From positions 25,420,946-25,484,945 of the forward strand of contig OV121084.1 in NCBI GenBank assembly GCA_921293015.1: a DNA stretch of 64,000 nt. Reading direction: 5' to 3'. How positions within the stretch are numbered: position 1 is the stretch's first letter; the number at the start of each line of letters is the position of its first letter. Shown here in pieces: positions 33,800-46,169 of this stretch. The notes beneath the pieces were generated by a model. That model searched no databases. It saw nothing but the letters and a program-made list of their open reading frames with translations, and was not told where the DNA came from. Source of the stretch: Phorcus lineatus. Its lineage: Eukaryota > Mollusca > Gastropoda > Trochida > Trochidae. Both the position numbers and the translations under genes were made by a program.

Positions 33800-35263
33800 A
33801 CTACCCCACCCTCCTGTGCCCACTCCGATTGATGTGTCATCCCTGCAGCTACATCTGTCAGATCATCCTGATAACACTTTCGTCAACTATTTGCTTGAAG
33901 GAATCACAAATGGTTTCGATCCTAAAGTGGACCCTCTACCTACTGCCTCTCATGAATGCACTAATAACCTAAGTGCCCGTCTAAAATCTCATGTTGTGAC
34001 TGAACTTTTTCACATAGCCCTTTTCCTGTATATAGAATTAGCCCCCTTGGCTTAGCGATTGGTAAATACAGCCTAAAACCCCGTCTAATCCTGGATCTCT
34101 CAGCCCCTCACACATCAGATGTGCCCAGCATCAACGACTTAATCGACAAAGACTTGTGTTCAATGTCCTACGTCACTATAGATCAAGCCGTTTCGAGAAT
34201 CACGGTGGCCCGGAATAGCAGCCTAGATGTGTAAAGTCGACATAAGTGATGCCTTCAAGCAAAATCCTCTTTATTCCAAGGCTTGGCCCTTTTTTGGTTT
34301 CAAATGGGAAACTTATTACTATTTTTACACCAGACTGGCCTTTGGATGCAGATCAAGCCCTGTTATTTTTGATACATTGTCGCAAGCTATTTGTTGGATC
34401 TTGCAGAGCAAGTGCAATGTGAGCTTTATTTTGCACTTATTGGACGATTTTTTGACAATCGATAGTCCCAGATATGATGCTTATCAGACCATGCAGACTT
34501 TAAAGCGTCTATTTGCATACCCTTAGCTAAGCACAAATCAGTGGGTCCCGTGACTGAATTAGATTGTCCTGAACTCTATTACCATGACTGCAAGTCTTCC
34601 TATGGACAAGCTACATCGTTTGAGAGAGATCATTTCTTCCTTCCAAGGACGGAAGAAATGTACCAAGAAAGAACTCCTATCTGTATTAGGACATCTAAAT
34701 TATGCTAGTAGCGTTGTGCTACCAGGACGTTCTTTTGTTTCTTACATGATTCAGTTGTCTACCAGTGTTTCTGAACTTCACCATCATGTGACTTTGTCTA
34801 AAGCTGGTTGCAGCGAACTTAGTCTGTGGGATATGTTTCTACAGCAGTGGAATGGGATTTCTTTTTTTCATGACGACCACCTTACCCTAGCACCACAAAA
34901 CAAACTATTTACAGATGCTTCGTCTTCCATTGGTCATGGTGGATTTTTTCAGAATCACTGGTTTGCGCAAAATGGGAAGACTTACACTATTTCATGCCAG
35001 CCAAACCCTCTATTACCTTTCTAGAGCTTTACCCAATAGTTGTAGCCACACTCTTGTGGGGGGGACAGTGGTGCAAGAAGCGTGTTACCTTTTTCTGTGA
35101 CAATGAAGCTACTGTTAGTATCATCGATAAAGGCTGTTCTAAGTGTCCTCACATAATGTCTCCCGTACGCACCTTAACATGGAAGTCTGCTATTGGTAAC
35201 TTCTTAGTTAAAGCTAGACATGTACCAGGCCACAACAATGACATCGCTGACTCTCTCTCATGA
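33800..35263 (+). pseudogene. Reverse transcriptase and RNase H of element 1, broken
   Basis: RT fragments: an N-terminal part (HLSDHPDNTFVNYLLEGI), a KPRLILDLSAPH block, a catalytic Asp block (KVDISDAFKQNP), and the LLDDFL active site at 34437-34454. RNase H fragments: FTDASSSIGHGGFF, LELYPIVVATLLWG, FFCDNEATVSIIDKG, HVPGHNNDIADSLS. The frame changes near 34040, 34527 and 35000, with in-frame stops. Most breaks are shared by all three element copies and so predate amplification. Confidence 0.85.
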
Positions 35264-35395
35264 TTCCAGTTGACCAGGTTCCGCCAACTCGCTCCAGCTG
35301 CCGACCGGAGACCAACGCCGTGCCCCAACAGCTGCTACATCATGTGGAACTAAATCACAATCTACAACAGCTCTGGTCAGCAGCCGTCAGTTAAA

Positions 35396-36323
35396 ATACA
35401 AGAGCTACCTACGCTACAGGCTATCAAAAGTATCTCCACTTCTTGTTGATGTTCAACTTGCACACTACTTTGTACACAGTAGGCCTCCCATCTGTCAGTG
35501 AAACCCTGCTAGAGTATTTCATAGCTCATTGTTTTTCTCACCTTAAACTGCAACATGATACTGTGAAAACTTACCTAGCAGACATCCGATTTAACTATCT
35601 TGAAGCAGGAGTTCCCACACTCTTTGATAACATCCATCTGGGATCTATGAATCGACTGCAGACTCTCCTCCGGGGATATAAGCGTCTAAAGAGTGTTAAC
35701 AAGAAATCTCGTCTTCCCATTACCTTTAGCATACTGTGCAACTTAGTTAGACGACTAAGAGCGGGAGTATTCAACATCTTCAATGATCTTGTTTTGGAGT
35801 GTATGCGTGTGGTGGCCTTCTTTGGTTTCTTAAGGTGCGGAGAAATGACCTGTGGTCCTGTGTTTAATCCTGCAGTAAACCTATGTTTGAGTGATGTGTC
35901 TGTGGACCTAACGAGGGGTAGATGCACATTAACCCTAAAAGCATCTAAAACACATCCCTTTTGTCATGGAGTGGACGTGTCCTTTTTTAGCTCCAACAAA
36001 GAACTGTGTCCGGTGAAGTGCATGCATAACCTTCTACGTGCTCGACTCATGTGTGGAGCAACCCTGTCGGATCCCTTGTTCGTGAATGCAGGCAACACGG
36101 CCTACAGCAGGGCAATGTTCCTAAGGGATCTAAGTGTAGTTTTGAAACAACTCCGCTCTCAGGCCACTCTTTCAGGATTGGGGTGGCAACCTCTGCAGCA
36201 AAAGCTCGTCTCGAAGATCACTTGATCAAAACTCTTGGCAGATGGCAGTCAGACTGTTTTACCAGATACATTCGTACTCCAGAAGTTGTCTTGAGACAAG
36301 CTCAAATCTCCATGTGCGTTTAG
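35396..36323 (+). pseudogene. Tyrosine recombinase of element 1, frameshifted
   Basis: It begins at a TRATYATGYQKYLHFL-like N-terminal motif just after an in-frame stop, and continues through FLRCGEM (catalytic Arg), GHSFRIG (HxxR) and LGRWQSDCFTRYIRTP (catalytic Tyr). A deletion just upstream of the HxxR motif, compared with element 3, shifts the frame, so the domain spans two frames (35443-36225 and 36051-36323). Confidence 0.85.
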
Positions 36324-36587
36324 CCATTCAATTACTTTTGCATTTTTGTATTTGAGTACACTTGATGTTATTACCTGCAATTGCTTTACATGTTAATCTC
36401 ATGTTGTCAGCTATATAAACCCCTTTATTTTAATTATCATTTTGCTTCTCTTCCCGTATATCCTCTAAACAGATTCCACTCCAACCTGTTCCTCTTCTTC
36501 CTGTATAAAGTTAATACTGTAATTAATCAATCATTACAGGTTTTCTTTCAATACCTTGGGGGCTCTTGGTATTTTACACCTCGTTTT

Positions 36588-36733
36588 GGGCATTCAGCTA
36601 TTCTGTACAAATATATTTTGTCCCCCAAGGCACATGCCAATATCACACCTCATGCAGGTTTTTTTACAACTCAGTAACTTTACTATGCCCTGCTTCATCA
36701 ACATTCTAATCCGAACCAGCCCCCAAATATATA
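36588..36733 (+). repeat. Ngaro repeat B1, element 1
   Basis: The block from 'gggcattcagctattctg' to 'aaccagcccccaaat' recurs at 37437, 38286, 39135 and 39984. The last copy differs in a terminal-specific way (catctccatcagg instead of cacctcatgcagg). Confidence 0.85.
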
Positions 36734-36800
36734 TTTTCATATGTATATTCCCAAACACGTTTTAAATCATATTATATATCTATTCATGCCTTCTTGTCTT

Positions 36801-36850
36801 TTGTTGTTGCACAAAATGAGAATTAATAATTTTAGTTTGTGCAACAACAA
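36801..36850. repeat. Hairpin straddling the B/A junction
   Basis: 'ttgttgttgcacaaa' (36801-36815) and 'tttgtgcaacaacaa' (36836-36850) are perfect reverse complements around a 20-bp spacer that contains the first bases of repeat A. The left arm is absent at A1, so the hairpin exists only at internal junctions. It may be the recombinase site in the circular intermediate. Confidence 0.75.
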
Positions 36851-39800
36851 TTTTATTTTCCCTTTAACGTTTTAGTTCTTTTTATATTCAACCTACTTTT
36901 ACATTCACCCAACCGGAAGTACGTCACTTCCATTAGGGTACTTAAGCAATTACCCAGGTACTTCTGCCTCTTTATGCATTACACATTATTTGCTCACCCA
37001 CCCTCCATCCCCAACTACACCTTTCTTCCAATAACCATTTCTGTTTCCAACGTTTTGTACCCTATTCTTACATTGCAGCTGCCATATGCACTGCCCTTCA
37101 GTTGTACAATCTACTATTTATTGCAGCCCATACACGCTGCTCCCTGTAGTTCATCGCAGATGCCATATGCGCTGCTCCCTGTAGTTCATCGCAGATGCCA
37201 TACGCGCTGCTCCAAGTAGTTCATCGCAGCTGCCATACGCGCTGCTCCCTGTAGTTGATCGCAGCTGCCATACGCACTGCTCCCTGTAGTTCATCGCAGC
37301 TGCCATACACGCTGCCACCTTTACTTTGCAGCTGCTTTATGCCTCACCCATTTTTAAACTTCCTATTATGAATGATTTATCATATTATCACATGTCTTTC
37401 CTAGCTATTTTCTTGCCATTTCATCGGGGCTGGTTCGGGCATTCAGCTATTCTGTATAAATATATTTTGTCCCCCAAGGCACATGCCAATATCACACCTC
37501 ATGCAGGTTTTTTTACAACTCAGTAACTTTACTATGCCCTGCTTCATCAACATTTTAATCCGAACCAGCCCCCAAATATATATTTTCATATGTATATTCC
37601 CAAACACGTTTTAAATCATATTATATATCTATTCATGCCTTCTTGTCTTTTGTTGTTGCACAAAATGAGAATTAATAATTTTAGTTTGTGCAACAACAAT
37701 TTTATTTTCCCTTTAACGTTTTAGTTCTTTTTATATTCAACCTACTTTTACATTCACCCAACCGGAAGTACGTCACTTCCATTAGGGTACTTAAGCAATT
37801 ACCCAGGTACTTCTGCCTCTTTATACATTACACATTATTTGCTCACCCACCCTCCATCCCCAACTACACCTTTCTTCCAATAACCATTTCTGTTTCCAAC
37901 GTTTTGTACCCTATTCTTACATTGCAGCTGCCATATGCACTGCCCTTCAGTTGTACAATCTACTATTTATTGCAGCCCATACACGCTGCTCCCTGTAGTT
38001 CATCGCAGATGCCATATGCGCTGCTCCCTGTAGTTCATCGCAGATGCCATACGCGCTGCTCCAAGTAGTTCATCGCAGCTGCCATACGCGCTGCTCCCTG
38101 TAGTTGATCGCAGCTGCCATACGCACTGCTCCCTGTAGTTCATCGCAGCTGCCATACACGCTGCCACCTTTACTTTGCAGCTGCTTTATGCCTCACCCAT
38201 TTTTAAACTTCCTATTATGAATGATTTATCATATTATCACATGTCTTTCCTAGCTATTTTCTTGCCATTTCATCGGGGCTGGTTCGGGCATTCAGCTATT
38301 CTGTATAAATATATTTTGTCCCCCAAGGCACATGCCAATATCACACCTCATGCAGGTTTTTTTACAACTCAGTAACTTTACTATGCCCTGCTTCATCAAC
38401 ATTCTAATCCGAACCAGCCCCCAAATATATATTTTCATATGTATATTCCCAAACACGTTTTAAATCATATTATATATCTATTCATGCCTTCTTGTCTTTT
38501 GTTGTTGCACAAAATGAGAATTAATAATTTTAGTTTGTGCAACAACAATTTTATTTTCCCTTTAACGTTTTAGTTCTTTTTATATTCAACCTACTTTTAC
38601 ATTCACCCAACCGGAAGTACGTCACTTCCATTAGGGTACTTAAGCAATTACCCAGGTACTTCTGCCTCTTTATGCATTACACATTATTTGCTCACCCACC
38701 CTCCATCCCCAACTACACCTTTCTTCCAATAACCATTTCTGTTTCCAACGTTTTGTACCCTATTCTTATATTGCAGCTGCCATATGCACTGCCCTTCAGT
38801 TGTACAATCTACTATTTATTGCAGCCCATACACGCTGCTCCCTGTAGTTCATCGCAGATGCCATATGCGCTGCTCCCTGTAGTTCATCGCAGATGCCATA
38901 CGCGCTGCTCCAAGTAGTTCATCGCAGCTGCCATACGCGCTGCTCCCTGTAGTTGATCGCAGCTGCCATACGCACTGCTCCCTGTAGTTCATCGCAGCTG
39001 CCATACACGCTGCCACCTTTACTTTGCAGCTGCTTTATGCCTCACCCATTTTTAAACTTCCTATTATGAATGATTTATCATATTATCACATGTCTTTCCT
39101 AGCTATTTTCTTGCCATTTCATCGGGGCTGGTTCGGGCATTCAGCTATTCAGTATAAATATATTTTGTCCCCCAAGGCACATGCCAATATCACACCTCAT
39201 GCAGGTTTTTTTACAACTCAGTAACTTTACTATGCCCTGCTTCATCAACATTCTAATCCGAACCAGCCCCCAAATATATATTTTCATATGTATATTCCCA
39301 AACACGTTTTAAATCATATTATATATCTATTCATGCCTTCTTGTCTTTTGTTGTTGCACAAAATGAGAATTAATAATTTTAGTTTGTGCAACAACAATTT
39401 TATTTTCCCTTTAACGTTTTAGTTCTTTTTATATTCAACCTACTTTTACATTCACCCAACCGGAAGTACGTCACTTCCATTAGGGTACTTAAGCAATTAC
39501 CCAGGTACTTCTGCCTCTTTATGCATTACACATTATTTGCTCACCCACCCTCCATCCCCAACTACACCTTTCTTCCAATAACCATTTCTGTTTCCAACGT
39601 TTTGTACCCTATTCTTATATTGCAGCTGCCATATGCACTGCCCTTCAGTTGTACAATCTACTATTTATTGCAGCCCATACACGCTGCTCCCTGTAGTTCA
39701 TCGCAGATGCCATATGCGCTGCTCCCTGTAGTTCATCGCAGATGCCATACGCGCTGCTCCAAGTAGTTCATCGCAGCTGCCATACGCGCTGCTCCCTGTA

Positions 39801-40127
39801 GTTCATCGTAGCTGCCATACGCACTGCTCCCTGTAGTTCATCGCAGCTGCCATACACGCTGCCACCTTTACTTTGCAGCTGCTTTATGCCTCACCCATTT
39901 TTAAACTTCCTATTATGAATGATTTATCATATTATCACATGTCTTTCCTAGCTATTTTCTTGCCATTTCATCGGGGCTGGTTCGGGCATTCAGCTATTCT
40001 GTACAAATATCTTTTGTCCCCCAAGGCACATGCCAATATCACATCTCCATCAGGTTTTTTTTACAACCCAGTAACTTCACTATGCCCTGCTTCATCAACA
40101 TTTTAATCCGAACCAGCCCCCAAATAT
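36817..40127 (+). repeat. 849-bp tandem array of Ngaro A-B tails
   Basis: A starts at 36817, 37666, 38515 and 39364, each exactly 849 bp apart; the array ends with the terminal B at 39984-40127. Each unit has A (180 bp), an insert with about six 35-bp minisatellite units, B (about 145 bp) and a spacer. Units differ at only a handful of bases. The 126-codon and 66-codon frames repeated in each unit are by-products of the repeat, not genes. Confidence 0.93.
37083..37320. repeat. 35-bp minisatellite inside the tail unit
   Basis: About six units with core 'gctgccatacgcgctgctcc' plus 'ctgtagttcatcgca', period 35 bp (e.g. 37146 and 37181). The array recurs in each 849-bp unit and is expanded to about 14 units in element 3. 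Confidence 0.88.
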
Positions 40128-41535
40128 TTACAACACGTTAAGAAACGTATAATCTACTTAACAAACACAAGGAAATTAGAAACAAGCAGGTATAATAAGA
40201 CAGATGCAGTTGCACGTAATATGTTTACTTAACAACTGTGTAATTCGTTATCTAAGTAATAAAGGTAAAAGCAATAATATTTTTTTTTAAGTTTAGGTAT
40301 ATGCAATGAAGAGATAGAGTGTGAATGGGTGAGTGATTATGTTGCCCTTGTTTTGTGCCAAAAACAGAAATCTCGAATTCTCCATATGTTAATTGTCATT
40401 TTGACTACTACTACCATGGGTAGAAGTCCTATTTGTAACAGGGTTTCTGAAATAAAAAGTTGATTAAAAAAAAACTAAATTTACACGCGTTAAGGACTTG
40501 AGTCTAAACAAATGAAAATATTGTAAATCTACCGTATTTTTACACTACCGAATAAGATATAACTAAAAATGTCATATCATTGATGGTATCTTTCTCTTTT
40601 GGCTTATGCCATGTCTATCTTATCAAGTGAGAAAGTTAATTTATCTATCAAAATATAACATTTTCTACCTAAAAAGAGTACCTCACTCCAAATGAACAAT
40701 AAAGAATATATCCGGCCTATCTGGTACAGAGCCGTGTTTTGATAAATGCAATATCAGTTTGTAGTTTTGGAGAAGGCACAGTGATTTGTACCGCTGTTAG
40801 TTATACGTCGTAGGTCGAGCAGTTGACCAATGACAACTATACTCATATGAATTACTTGTCATTACTAAAATATTTGCCATAGGGTGTATTATTATTAATA
40901 ATGAAAATCGGATTTTTTTGGGAAAAGGGTAGTATGCATTTAAAGAGACACTCTGTTTTCCCCTACCATTTATTGTCTTATATACATGTCAAAATACCAG
41001 TTCTGATTATATTAAGTTTACTTCCGTAACGAAGTAGTTTGGACATGTAGTAGCCAGTGTCCGAACGTCCGTCCAACTTAGAGGAAACAGGGCTGTACGA
41101 GTGCGCTCTTCCCTTGTTCATAAAAAAGCATGTCACATAAATATCCCGAAAGGATGTTTATAAAGGTAAGCACATATGAGATTCATTTGTTATTTTTTTA
41201 TTCTTTAAAACTTTCTTTGCATTAAAGAGTATGTTTTGTTATTTTTTGTGTTTTGTATCGAACCGACACTGTACTGAGGATCGTTTTCTGCATACAATGT
41301 TCCACCGACGTTTATGTGTATCTCCTCCCGTTATTTTTAAAGTTCTTAACCAAAAGTTAATTTTAAATGAACACCGAATCGTTTTTTGCATTGAAAAAAG
41401 CTGAGGTGTGAGAAAATACAATGAAATGTCAGACAATTTAGAACGAAATATAAATTTTCACTAAAAAATATTTATTAGAAGAACTCAAAGAAAGGAATGA
41501 CAGTAAGTATTTAATCATAACATGATAACATTTCC
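40128..41535. other. Unit spacer between element 1 and GH-like gene 2
   Basis: 1408 bp, matched by 49854-51265 (1412 bp) and 60479-61883 (1405 bp) with few differences. It holds the 3' UTR of the minus-strand gene (AATAAA on the minus strand at 41471-41476) and otherwise no gene or RNA that I can identify. Confidence 0.7.
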
Positions 41536-43302
41536 TCAGCGGACGTATCCTAGCAGTGACTCTGTGTGGGACCCCGGTGGACAGGCATGGTCCAAAGCAT
41601 GGACATGTTGATTGTTTGGATAAGCACACCTGTTGAAAGCTCGAGGAGTTTCGGAGGTGATCACGGTCGACACGTACCCCAGTAAACTCTCTGTCTTATA
41701 ACCCTCACACTTGGCATCAGGGGAGAAGAAGTGGATGGTGCCAGTGTAGCATCTGTAGAGCGCCTTCCTGTTGTGACCTGGGCGTTTGAAGATGATGAAC
41801 TGGGTGTTGGACTCTGCCCTGTTATGGTTATCATGACACAGTATACTGTCCCCAGGGCTGAAGAAGGAGCAATGCTCTCTCCATCCTGACCTCAGAAGAA
41901 TTGCCCTTTCATTTGGATCCGTTGTCAGGAGGCTATCATGGGCACCCTGGTTGTACATCGAGAAGACATTGGTGTAGATGTCGCTGGTCGCCATGTTACA
42001 ACATTCTTCGTTCTTGTTTGTGCAGGTTGTTGCTTCGCTTCTGAACACTCGAATACAGGACTGAAGAAGTTTGTAATATTTGTCGCCATTGTAGATGGTT
42101 GGTTCAAAATCTCTGTGAAACTCCTCCCCGTAAAGATCCACCCACAGAGGATCCTTGTGATTGGCAAAGTAGGAAGAAGGTTTAGTGACACAGTTCTCCA
42201 GTCCCATACTCCAGTACGTGTCCACTTTACCTGAGTAAGGGTTGGCTTGTGGCTGGGCAATGAGTTCATTCCACCCCGACACGAAGAGATAGTTCGGCTG
42301 AGCTGCAAGTGCAGCCTTCATCTGTTTCTTGAAGGTCAGTCCTGACAGGGTACCTGCAGCTTGCCAAGGAATTGATGCACGGCCTGTCTGGAAGGTTTTG
42401 GTTACAGGGAACATGGTGCCAAGGGGCGAGTTTCTGGTCATCACTGGAGAGCAGTCAGCATCAACTACAGACGTACTATACTGCCCCCTTGGTCCCATAC
42501 ACGGACTCATCATACGCCAGTATCCGTCTTTCGAGTATTTACTCACTGGTTGATTAGCCCAATTATGGACCACAGTGATTCCATTTGCCTCCAGTTGTGA
42601 AACGATAGATGGGTCCAATGCTTTTGAAGCGACGCCATGAATCACCTTCCGTCCGTTATGCTTCAGAATGAGGTCCTCATAAGAAGAGTTTGTGTAGACA
42701 TTAGATAAAGCAGTCCTCCAAGCGTTGTCTCCCGAACTCAAAGGCAACCATGCAGCAATGTCTGGAGTGACAATTCCCTGGTCTCTCAGCTTCTTCCATT
42801 CCTCACATAGGACCTCAAGAGGTCGGTAGTTGATCACGTCAGCCTGGGTACTCATAATACCTAAGTTCGTCATGTCGGCCAGGACAAAATCTACTCCAGC
42901 TTCGGTGATTTGCTTTGCATGTCGCCTCAACGTTGACTCAATATCGGGACAGTCTGGTAGATGCCCGCTCTCGCCTGGACGCTTTCTGTAGATGCAGTAG
43001 AACCCAGCTTCTGGTTTCGTGTGGTAGAAGAATTGATGGGAGTTTGACGCATGGTATTTTTCATAGATGTCATTCATTTTGAGTTTATGATTACTTCTTA
43101 TAAGGTCCTCGATCGTGATCAACTTCCCGCCATTTTTGGTTACTGTCTGCTGTCCTTGGAAGGCATAGCTGTGCCACATCGAATAGAAGATACCAACCCG
43201 TGGAAGCTGCCTTAGCGGCTCACTTGGCTCTAGGATGAATCCATTGCATGTGCGGATAAATAAAATACAGCATATCCAAGAAGTAATTCCACGGACAGCC
43301 AT
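41536..43302 (-). CDS. Secreted TIM-barrel glycoside-hydrolase-like protein, copy 2
   Basis: Intact 588-codon single-exon frame, same layout as copy 1: signal peptide (here CCILFIRTCNG instead of CCLLSILSCNG), barrel with GIFYSMWHSY, ADMTN, FVSGWNELIAQ and EEFHRDFEP, then DUF5648-like repeats. It differs from copy 3 at two residues (AAQPNYLF against AAQPDYLF; SCIRVF against SCVRVF), so these two are the youngest pair. The upstream 2057 bp are collinear with copy 1. Confidence 0.88.
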   Translation of the reverse strand: MAVRGITSWICCILFIRTCNGFILEPSEPLRQLPRVGIFYSMWHSYAFQGQQTVTKNGGKLITIEDLIRSNHKLKMNDIYEKYHASNSHQFFYHTKPEAGFYCIYRKRPGESGHLPDCPDIESTLRRHAKQITEAGVDFVLADMTNLGIMSTQADVINYRPLEVLCEEWKKLRDQGIVTPDIAAWLPLSSGDNAWRTALSNVYTNSSYEDLILKHNGRKVIHGVASKALDPSIVSQLEANGITVVHNWANQPVSKYSKDGYWRMMSPCMGPRGQYSTSVVDADCSPVMTRNSPLGTMFPVTKTFQTGRASIPWQAAGTLSGLTFKKQMKAALAAQPNYLFVSGWNELIAQPQANPYSGKVDTYWSMGLENCVTKPSSYFANHKDPLWVDLYGEEFHRDFEPTIYNGDKYYKLLQSCIRVFRSEATTCTNKNEECCNMATSDIYTNVFSMYNQGAHDSLLTTDPNERAILLRSGWREHCSFFSPGDSILCHDNHNRAESNTQFIIFKRPGHNRKALYRCYTGTIHFFSPDAKCEGYKTESLLGYVSTVITSETPRAFNRCAYPNNQHVHALDHACPPGSHTESLLGYVR

Positions 43303-45359
43303 TTCGCAACGCCAATCTCAGAAACGAATGTTTGTCACACTGATAAACCTGCTTATCTCGAATAGATTTGAGAAAAGAAACATAGTCTTAAATTGTCATT
43401 ATCAAAAACAATCAAGAGTAAATTGTTTAGATCGACCTTGGCAACAGTTGTATCTATCCATTGCAGATAAGGTACTACGTTTGAGTAACCTGATTATATG
43501 AATAAAATGTGAGCATAATTAAACTGTAATAATGTAATTTCGGGGTTTTGGAGTTTGGAGTTTTTATTGGCAAAATTAAAATTTGGGATATAGGGTATTG
43601 TTGCAGTTCATTTGAAAATTTCACAGATATATAACGTATAAACATCTAAAAATATGTTCTCAAGGTATTATGGTAAAAAGACATTCTTATCATTTTCAGA
43701 TAAATGAAGTAGTATTGTTGTATATGGAAATGATTTACCACTTTGTACAGAATATAAAAGGGTCTGTATTATCTAATCATTATCTAAACATCAAAGATTG
43801 AAGTGTAATGTCCAGGGAAGCATTAAAATTCCTTACTTGCTTTGTGATTGGTCTTTGTTTTCTTTATGTAAACATGTATATATGATAAACTGAAAATAAG
43901 GAAACCTCTGAAAACATCCAAAATTATAACATTGTAAATGGCAAATCAAGACTTCATTCATTATGACCGAGTCTTCGATTACAAATCAAGGAGGAAATGA
44001 GGTGCAAAGAGGGACAAAATCGAATCGCAACAGAAAGCAGCGACACGACCACATTGACCGACGAAATCGCATCACAATGTTGCGATCCGCATCGAAAAGT
44101 TACGAAATAGCATCATTGAAGCGAAGATCAGCACTTTAAACGTGCGATAGCGCAAAATGAAACATTTGATAAGCAACACTGTCACTGAGTTTTCTTAACA
44201 ACTTGGACTTTTAAAGAAGAAAATGCACTATCAACAACTTGGAATTTTAAAGAAGAACATTCGCTATTAACAACTTGGACTGTTAAAGAGGACGTTCACT
44301 ATCAACGACTTGGATTTTTAAAGAAGAAAGTTCACTATCAACAACTTGGACTTTTAAAGAAGAATGTTCACTATCAAGAACTTGGACTTTTAAAGAAGAC
44401 CGTTCATTATCAAGATCTTGGACTTTTATAGAGGACGTTCACTATCAACAACTTGGATTTTTTATAAAAAGAACGTTCACTTTCAATAATTTGAACAGAA
44501 AAACTGAAAACTTGGCATCAACGTCGACAGATAACATTTCTTTACAACTTCAGCTTCAAGAGATCACATTCCCTTTACCCACCTTGAATCTTCAAATGAT
44601 TGTATCCTCTTACGTCAACTTAAAACATGGCATCCCTTCCAGCAATTTAAACTTTTTCGGATGAAATCCTTTAGATCAACTTCAAATTAAAAGTTACGTC
44701 GACTTAAAGCTTAAAAAATAGCATCCTCCAATTTTATAAACGAAAGCATTTCCCAACATAGGGTTGAAGTTCGAGGTATTGTATTCCCTGGTTCAAAGAT
44801 AGTACTGGCAAAAACATTGGCTCCTTAGCAGTGAACATATGTTAAAAGAGATTGTTTTTAATACGATTTATGAAGAAATGCAAATTAAATTTTGGAAGTT
44901 CCCTATGGTACAATAGATGCTCTGACCAACTTCTATTTCAAACGCCACAATTTAGAGCCATATCACTTTTTTTTAAATCACACAAAATAAAAAATTGCTG
45001 TAACTATATCGAAGTCATCAAAACCAAGAATTGATAGAGAAGGCAACAAAATGTCATACTTCTATATAATAATGTAACCATTCATATTGAAATGAAGATA
45101 TTAAATAACTTTCTCCTTTACCTTAGATAAATCACTTTGCTATTGTTCAAGAACCTAACACCAATAGACATTGAAACGGGAGTAAACATGGAAAAACTGA
45201 AAATAAACTTTGACGTTTACCAAATCATTTCTATGATGAGACCTGTTACGTACGTAATACTAACAAACTATCAAATTACTTACATCTTTGTGGTCGAATC
45301 ATGAAAAATAACTATAAATATGTTTTAACAGGCAGAAATGATAAATATTGGATATTTAA
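43303..45359 (-). promoter_or_regulatory. Upstream region of GH-like gene 2
   Basis: 2057 bp, same length and order as the region upstream of gene 1, including the paired GATA-type motifs near the start codon and the 36-bp minisatellite at about 44196-44495. No gene seen. Confidence 0.5.
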
Positions 45360-46169
45360 TGAGAATTAATAATTTTAGTTTGTGCAACAACAGTTTTATT
45401 TTCCCTTTAACGTTTTAGATCTTTTTATTTTCAACCTTCTTTTACATTCAACCAACCGGAAGTATGTCACTTCCATTAGGGTACTTAAGCAATTACCCAG
45501 GTACTTTTGCCTCTTTATGCATTACAAATTATTTGCTCATCACTGGTCATAATCCATGGTAATCTCTCTGCTACTTTAAGGGAACTCGCCATCGACAGAA
45601 TCTAACGAAAGATTACGTCTCGTAGATAAGTGCAGAAATTGCGGCACGCCAACAAACCCTTGGACGAACCCGTTCTGCCTCGAAATCGAAGAAGGCTACG
45701 ATGGGACGAGCGACCCCACAGGGCAGCCATGATGCCATCATCGATCCTCCAACAGTCCATTTTCCAGATCGCCTAACTGGCACGGATCTCCGGCAGAAAC
45801 TTCGCGAAATGGGTGTCAGAGTGCCCCAATCTTGGACACGATCTACTCTCCTACAACTGTACGAAGAAAACAGGACGAACACCCGCGATGAGACTCGCCC
45901 CCAGCAACCAAGCAGTACCGTGACGTCATCGGAAGTTTCAGCAGAAACTTAGACTGGACAATTTCTCTCGTCGACAGACCATAACGATCTACCATCAGAC
46001 TTCTCTCTTCGGTGACGGGATCGTGTTAGACATGGCAATTGTAAAATCTGCAACAATTTCAATGACATGGGATGCCGGCGTGCAGTGTGTAGTTATGCCC
46101 ATGTGTGTGTTCACTGTAAAGATTCTCGCCATGGACTACGTCAATGTCGGCAAAGACAACCAGAGTGAC

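Larger units (their letters stand above)
32448..40127 (+). mobile_element. Ngaro/DIRS-type YR retrotransposon 1, decayed, expanded tail
   Basis: Order: repeat A1 (32448-32627), Gag-like frames, RT, RNase H, tyrosine recombinase, repeat B1 (36588-36733), then A2-...-B2. The split direct repeat layout with a tyrosine recombinase and no integrase or visible methyltransferase indicates the Ngaro branch. Frames are broken by several stops and frameshifts, so it is not autonomous. Its tail holds four 849-bp A-B units where the other copies have one. It lies between GH-like genes 1 and 2. Confidence 0.88.

Noticed and set aside
32448..36323. LTR retrotransposon or endogenous retrovirus as the identity of the elements
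   Set aside because: There is no integrase, protease or envelope frame and no LTR pair; the tyrosine recombinase and split direct repeats fit the Ngaro/DIRS class.
36817..40127. Regularly spaced identical repeats, at first sight like a CRISPR or a repeated gene family (126- and 66-codon frames)
   Set aside because: The 849-bp period is the retroelement's own A-B tail. There are no unique spacers, and the frames are repeated by-products without domain features.
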